Below, piece by piece: positions 60,657 to 64,000 of a stretch of 64,000 nucleotides of DNA (position 1 is its first letter; each line of letters begins with the position of its first letter). The notes under the pieces were generated by a model. That model had not been told where the DNA came from. It ran no database searches and was given only the letters and a program-made list of their open reading frames with translations. The DNA lies in assembly GCA_946965045.2 (NCBI GenBank), contig OX337240.1, positions 248,001-312,000 of the forward strand, in the 5' to 3' direction. The DNA is from Epithemia pelagica. Lineage: Eukaryota; Bacillariophyta; Bacillariophyceae; Surirellales; Surirellaceae. Both the position numbers and the translations under genes were made by a program.

Positions 60657-62177
60657 ATGAGACCAACCACATCAACGCCAACACCAACAGTCAATGTCGT
60701 GTGGGTGGCTCGTCTCGTGGTGGTACCCCTCCTTTCCTTGTTGTGTTTGCAATGGGCCTTGTTTCCATCTTCGCCTTTGGTTGGGTCGTCCGTGTCGTCG
60801 AGACAACAACGAGAACATGATGATGATGATCCAATGAAACACACCACCGCAACACGAAACAACCACAACCACAAGGATCATCCGCCATTCAATCCTCATC
60901 ATGATTGGATCTTGGCCTCCAGCAGTACGGTGGACACTCCTGCTTCCTCCCCCTCCCCCAACAAGAACAACGACCCGGAACTAGACACTCCCGACCAGGA
61001 CAAGGACACGACCGAGGCACCACAACAACAGCAACATCCTCAAATTGCCTGGCTCTTGTCCTTTCCCAATTCCGGCACATCCTATACCATGATGAATACC
61101 CAACACGTCACGGGATACCGGACGGCCACCAATTATGCCAGGGATTGGAACTGGACCACTGCCGACACTAATAATCCAAATACGTCTTCGATTGTTGCGT
61201 GGACGCCGGAAGGTCCCTTTTCGAAAGCACCCACGACCACTACCACGATTCCCCACTCCTTTGTCTTGACCAAGACGCATTGTACCGGCTATTGTACCGC
61301 CTGTCCGCCCCAAGACTATGTCATTCCGACCGTGGACGATTTTGTTCATGGCTGTCACCAAACAGAACTGCCAGTAACGTCCACAGCCACCACCACCAAG
61401 ACAACAACTCGGTTTGGTCACTATTCTCCCGACACGATGCCCGTCGCCCGAGCCATTCATTTGATTCGTCATCCCTTGGACAATCTCGTGTCGCGGTTGC
61501 ACTTGGCCTTGAAACCTCATCTTATCGTCCGCAAACCCGAATTGCACGCCATTCTGATGAACAATGACACGGTATCGACGGAACGTCAACGGCTCGAGGC
61601 CTGGTGCGACTGGGTCGATGCCCGGCACCAAGCGAAACTGCAACAAGCGCTCCAACTGTGGTTGCGACAGGATGCGGAGAACGAGGCACCCCATCATCCT
61701 CCCGCGGCCTGGCCCTTTGTCACCAACCATGAGCACCACAATTCATCGTCCGAATCGTTGCTCCTGTGGGAAACGGATCCTCACTACGTCCTCAGGTTAC
61801 TACTCGGTCAACATCCCGTGACCCAAAACAATGTCCTGTGTCGGACCGAATTGTTTCGCTATGTCCAATGGCATGCCCGTGCCTGGCAAATGACGCAAGC
61901 CCTCCAAATTCCCGTCCATATGGTCCATTACGAATCCTATTCGACCAACTTTACCGCCACGGTCCAGGGCATTGTCCACTTTTTGCATCAATCCGACGAC
62001 GACACGACGTTCCGCAAATCGTCATCTCTCCCCTTTATTGCTGGTAAATCCTATGTGGATACCTTGTTTACACCGGCCGAGCAAGTGGCCATGGGCCGTT
62101 ATATTCAAACCTTGGCCAATCCAACGAGTCCCGTCTGGTCCCTCATGCAACACTATTTTGCCACCATTCTCGACTAA
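60657..62177 (+). CDS. Golgi-type membrane sulfotransferase, copy 2
   Basis: 506 residues from ATG at 60657. Same plan as copy 1: signal-anchor NVVWVARLVVVPLLSLLCLQ, short stem, LLSFPNSGTSYTMMN (about 135), CTGYCTACPPQ, AIHLIRHPLDNLVSRLHL (about 268) and C-terminal LFTPAEQVAMGRYIQTL. Most differences from copy 1 lie in the stem; the catalytic domain is very close by eye and both frames are intact. It lies between two decayed copies of the MFS transporter. Homology with copy 1 continues past the stop for about 200 bp, showing a genomic duplication rather than retroposition. Confidence 0.85.
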   Translation: MRPTTSTPTPTVNVVWVARLVVVPLLSLLCLQWALFPSSPLVGSSVSSRQQREHDDDDPMKHTTATRNNHNHKDHPPFNPHHDWILASSSTVDTPASSPSPNKNNDPELDTPDQDKDTTEAPQQQQHPQIAWLLSFPNSGTSYTMMNTQHVTGYRTATNYARDWNWTTADTNNPNTSSIVAWTPEGPFSKAPTTTTTIPHSFVLTKTHCTGYCTACPPQDYVIPTVDDFVHGCHQTELPVTSTATTTKTTTRFGHYSPDTMPVARAIHLIRHPLDNLVSRLHLALKPHLIVRKPELHAILMNNDTVSTERQRLEAWCDWVDARHQAKLQQALQLWLRQDAENEAPHHPPAAWPFVTNHEHHNSSSESLLLWETDPHYVLRLLLGQHPVTQNNVLCRTELFRYVQWHARAWQMTQALQIPVHMVHYESYSTNFTATVQGIVHFLHQSDDDTTFRKSSSLPFIAGKSYVDTLFTPAEQVAMGRYIQTLANPTSPVWSLMQHYFATILD

Positions 62178-63131
62178 CTGGTCGCATGTATATATAGTGG
62201 AGAGAGGAACAAACGAATGGTATTTGTATCGCATGGTGCGAAACGAGGATCATGACTCTATACCTATATTCTCCTATTCGTCTTGGAGGAGGAACTCAAG
62301 AATGACCCCCTCTCTCTCTGTATAGTATCCGAGAGGGGGAGTGTTTGCTGGTGAGCCAGTTCCAGCGAGTGTTTGTACCCTCGCTCCCTCTCTATTCCTA
62401 TAATATAGCTTGTGGCACTCGGTGGTTTGAAACAACTTAGGTACAATTATTAGACACCTAGTAGTAGAGGATTGTGGGCGGGGCAGACATCTAGTACTCC
62501 TTCTCTCTCGTTATGGCGACCAGCACCAGGTTGCAGGGTCGTCCAGTGCGTGATCGAGCGAGCTGCTCACATGATCCTTGCAAATGCCTTGCCAAGACTG
62601 GTACTACTCGGACCCTTATGATTGGACGGCTCCGAGTGTATCCGGAGGCGAGGGAGAAAGTAGGAAGGAGAGTTTGCACATGGAGTGGCTTTTTTGTCGT
62701 GTTGTTGTTGTTGGTGGTGGGAGTGGATCTCCGCTCAACCACGCAGTCCGAACCAACCGAAAACCCTTGTGTGGACTAAGGGTAAAACGTCAGGTAGGAG
62801 TACTGCAGAGATTTCACAGGTTCTTCTTGCTCAAGCTCAACCTCCTTCACATTTCGAATCTAGAAGGGGGGGGGGGGGGGACCTTACGCGCGTTCGATGC
62901 GTTCGTAGACTTTCTCTCCCACAGGCCACATTCCGATCTTTTTCCTAGAGTAGAGCGACTCACCAAAAAAGCGCCAGTAGTGTCATGAATCCCAAACACT
63001 CTCTGTGTTTCTGTCTCATGGGACGGTTCCACTTGAAGCATTGGTTGTACCTTGTCATGATATTGTCGTCATGTTTTGGTCCACTTGTTACTAGTCGATA
63101 CTCCTAGTAGGAATGGCCATGGGTGGTAGTT
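62178..63131. other. Intergenic region with duplicated flank
   Basis: 62180-62390 matches (inverted) the 3' flank of sulfotransferase copy 1; 62590-62790 matches 59100-59300. A run of 15 G lies at 62866-62880. No gene supported. Confidence 0.5.
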
Positions 63132-64000
63132 CTAGAATGCTGCCAAGCGAATTGTCATTGGGAGCGGCGTCCTCCGCATCTTGTCGGATACTAATAGTAG
63201 TATCATCAACATCGTCATCCACATACCAGATCCACGCCTTGGGTATTGGGCAAGACGGCCGACGTGACGAGAATGGGCAAGACGCCCACCACGGCACCCC
63301 CCAGGGCCGACCTGGTTGGCATCCATGAGGGTTCCCGACACGGTATCCGTGACCAGGTAGGCCACTCCAAAACACGTTCCAATAAGGGACAAGCCCGTGC
63401 CCCGTTGGGCTGTAGGGAGAAGCTCGGCCGTCCAGAGGCCATTGACGGTACCGGAAACCGTTCCGACTATGGTTCCTACCGATGAGGCTACCACCAACAG
63501 GATTGTGGCCAATCCCATGGAAACCGCCTGATTGTTATTGTGCTTGTTGTTGCTGTCGTCTCCATCCTTTGTCGTAGTAGCCAGTGAGGCCACGGCCATG
63601 GCAATGACTGCTCCACACGCTGCTCCCACCAAGTGGCCTCCACAAAAGAGGACCCGTCGGGAGATGCGGTCGATATAGACTAGGTTAAACACTTTGGCCA
63701 CGAGACCCAGCAAGGAAAACCAAATACCGAGCTTGTAGACATGGTTCGCGAGCCATGGGGAGGTGTGGTCCCGAAGAATGGTCAAGTGCCAGGGACTGGA
63801 CAAGGCGCCCGGAAAGATAATGAGGGTTCGTAGAACCATGAGGGCCAACAGGGTATGGCGCAATTGGACACTTCCCCGAAACATGTCCAGGTAGCCTTGG
63901 AGCAGAGATTGGCACGTCACTTCATTGTCTCGTTGTTGTTGTTGTTGTTGAGGTGGAAAATGATGCTGTACTTCCTCGAGCTGCAACGGTTGGTAGGGAA
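63132..64000 (-). pseudogene. MFS transporter (SLC22/sugar-porter-like), C-terminal half, right-edge partial, frame broken near the end
   Basis: The frame is open at the right edge. After a Gln-rich loop come helices 7-12 of a major-facilitator transporter: TLLALMVLRTLIIFPGAL, LGIWFSLLGLVAKVFNL, DRISRRVLFCGGHLVGAACG, MGLATILLVVASSVGTIVG and TAELLPTAQRGTGLSLIGTC. The AEL.PT.R signature suits organic-ion or sugar transporters. Near 63300, in a C-rich run, the frame shifts: the expected last helix LGGAVVGVLPILVTSAVLPN is in another frame, and the acidic tail (DDTTISIRQDAED) is in a third. The tail also exists in the 59.4 kb relic, so this copy is probably disabled, unless the indels are sequencing errors. 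Confidence 0.75.

Noticed and set aside
1-64000. CRISPR array, bacterial operon or prophage
   Set aside because: Introns, organelle signals and eukaryotic transposons show nuclear DNA; no direct-repeat/spacer pattern seen.

Overview
The window looks like nuclear DNA of a diatom, probably pennate. Evidence: spliceosomal introns with a near-uniform GTAnGT donor; N-terminal signals with a Phe or Trp just after the predicted cleavage site (the diatom plastid rule); a Ty1/copia element of the diatom CoDi style; and low-complexity Q/N/S/D-rich proteins interrupting conserved domains. I assign no species.

Layout. 0-5.1 kb: a truncated multi-pass CSC1/OSCA/TMEM63-like membrane protein and an unknown acidic protein. 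5.3-14 kb: a small gene equal to the N-terminal domain of an ExeM/NucH-type extracellular nuclease, then the full nuclease as a pseudogene with two in-frame stops and several frameshifts, split by a 3.2 kb PIF/Harbinger transposon (53-bp TIRs, 3-bp TSD, transposase plus Myb/SANT gene). 15-18.3 kb: a basic nucleolar-looking protein and an ascorbate-peroxidase-like haem peroxidase with a three-part plastid/thylakoid presequence. 18.9-25.7 kb: a small membrane-protein gene split by an intact copia retrotransposon (293-bp LTRs that look identical, TSD CCTTG, uninterrupted Gag-Pol, extra upstream ORF). 26.8-34.8 kb: a paralogue of the split membrane gene, a METTL21/FAM86-type methyltransferase, mitochondrial citrate synthase and a membrane-anchored matrixin-like metalloprotease. 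34.8-43.2 kb: gene-poor, with degenerate tandem and segmental repeats. 43.2-49.8 kb: a Rab8/RabE-type GTPase, two unknown genes (one probably plastid-targeted), a Tc1/mariner-type MITE, and a third member of the membrane family whose ATG is 42 bp from the MITE. 50.2-64 kb: two inverted copies of a Golgi-type sulfotransferase with three decayed pieces of an MFS transporter, a two-HhH-like-repeat protein, and tandem paralogues of an unknown acidic family sharing a C-terminal STIST tail.

The strongest unexplained signal is in the copia element. The 14 bases directly after the 5' LTR are perfectly complementary to a stretch inside the same LTR, about 90 bases before its end. That stretch begins one base after an initiator-like GCTCATTCT. 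This is the geometry of Tf1/sushi-type self-primed reverse transcription, here in a copia element, and no polypurine tract is visible before the 3' LTR. The host genes otherwise appear to be independent transcription units; I see no operon-like pathway cluster.
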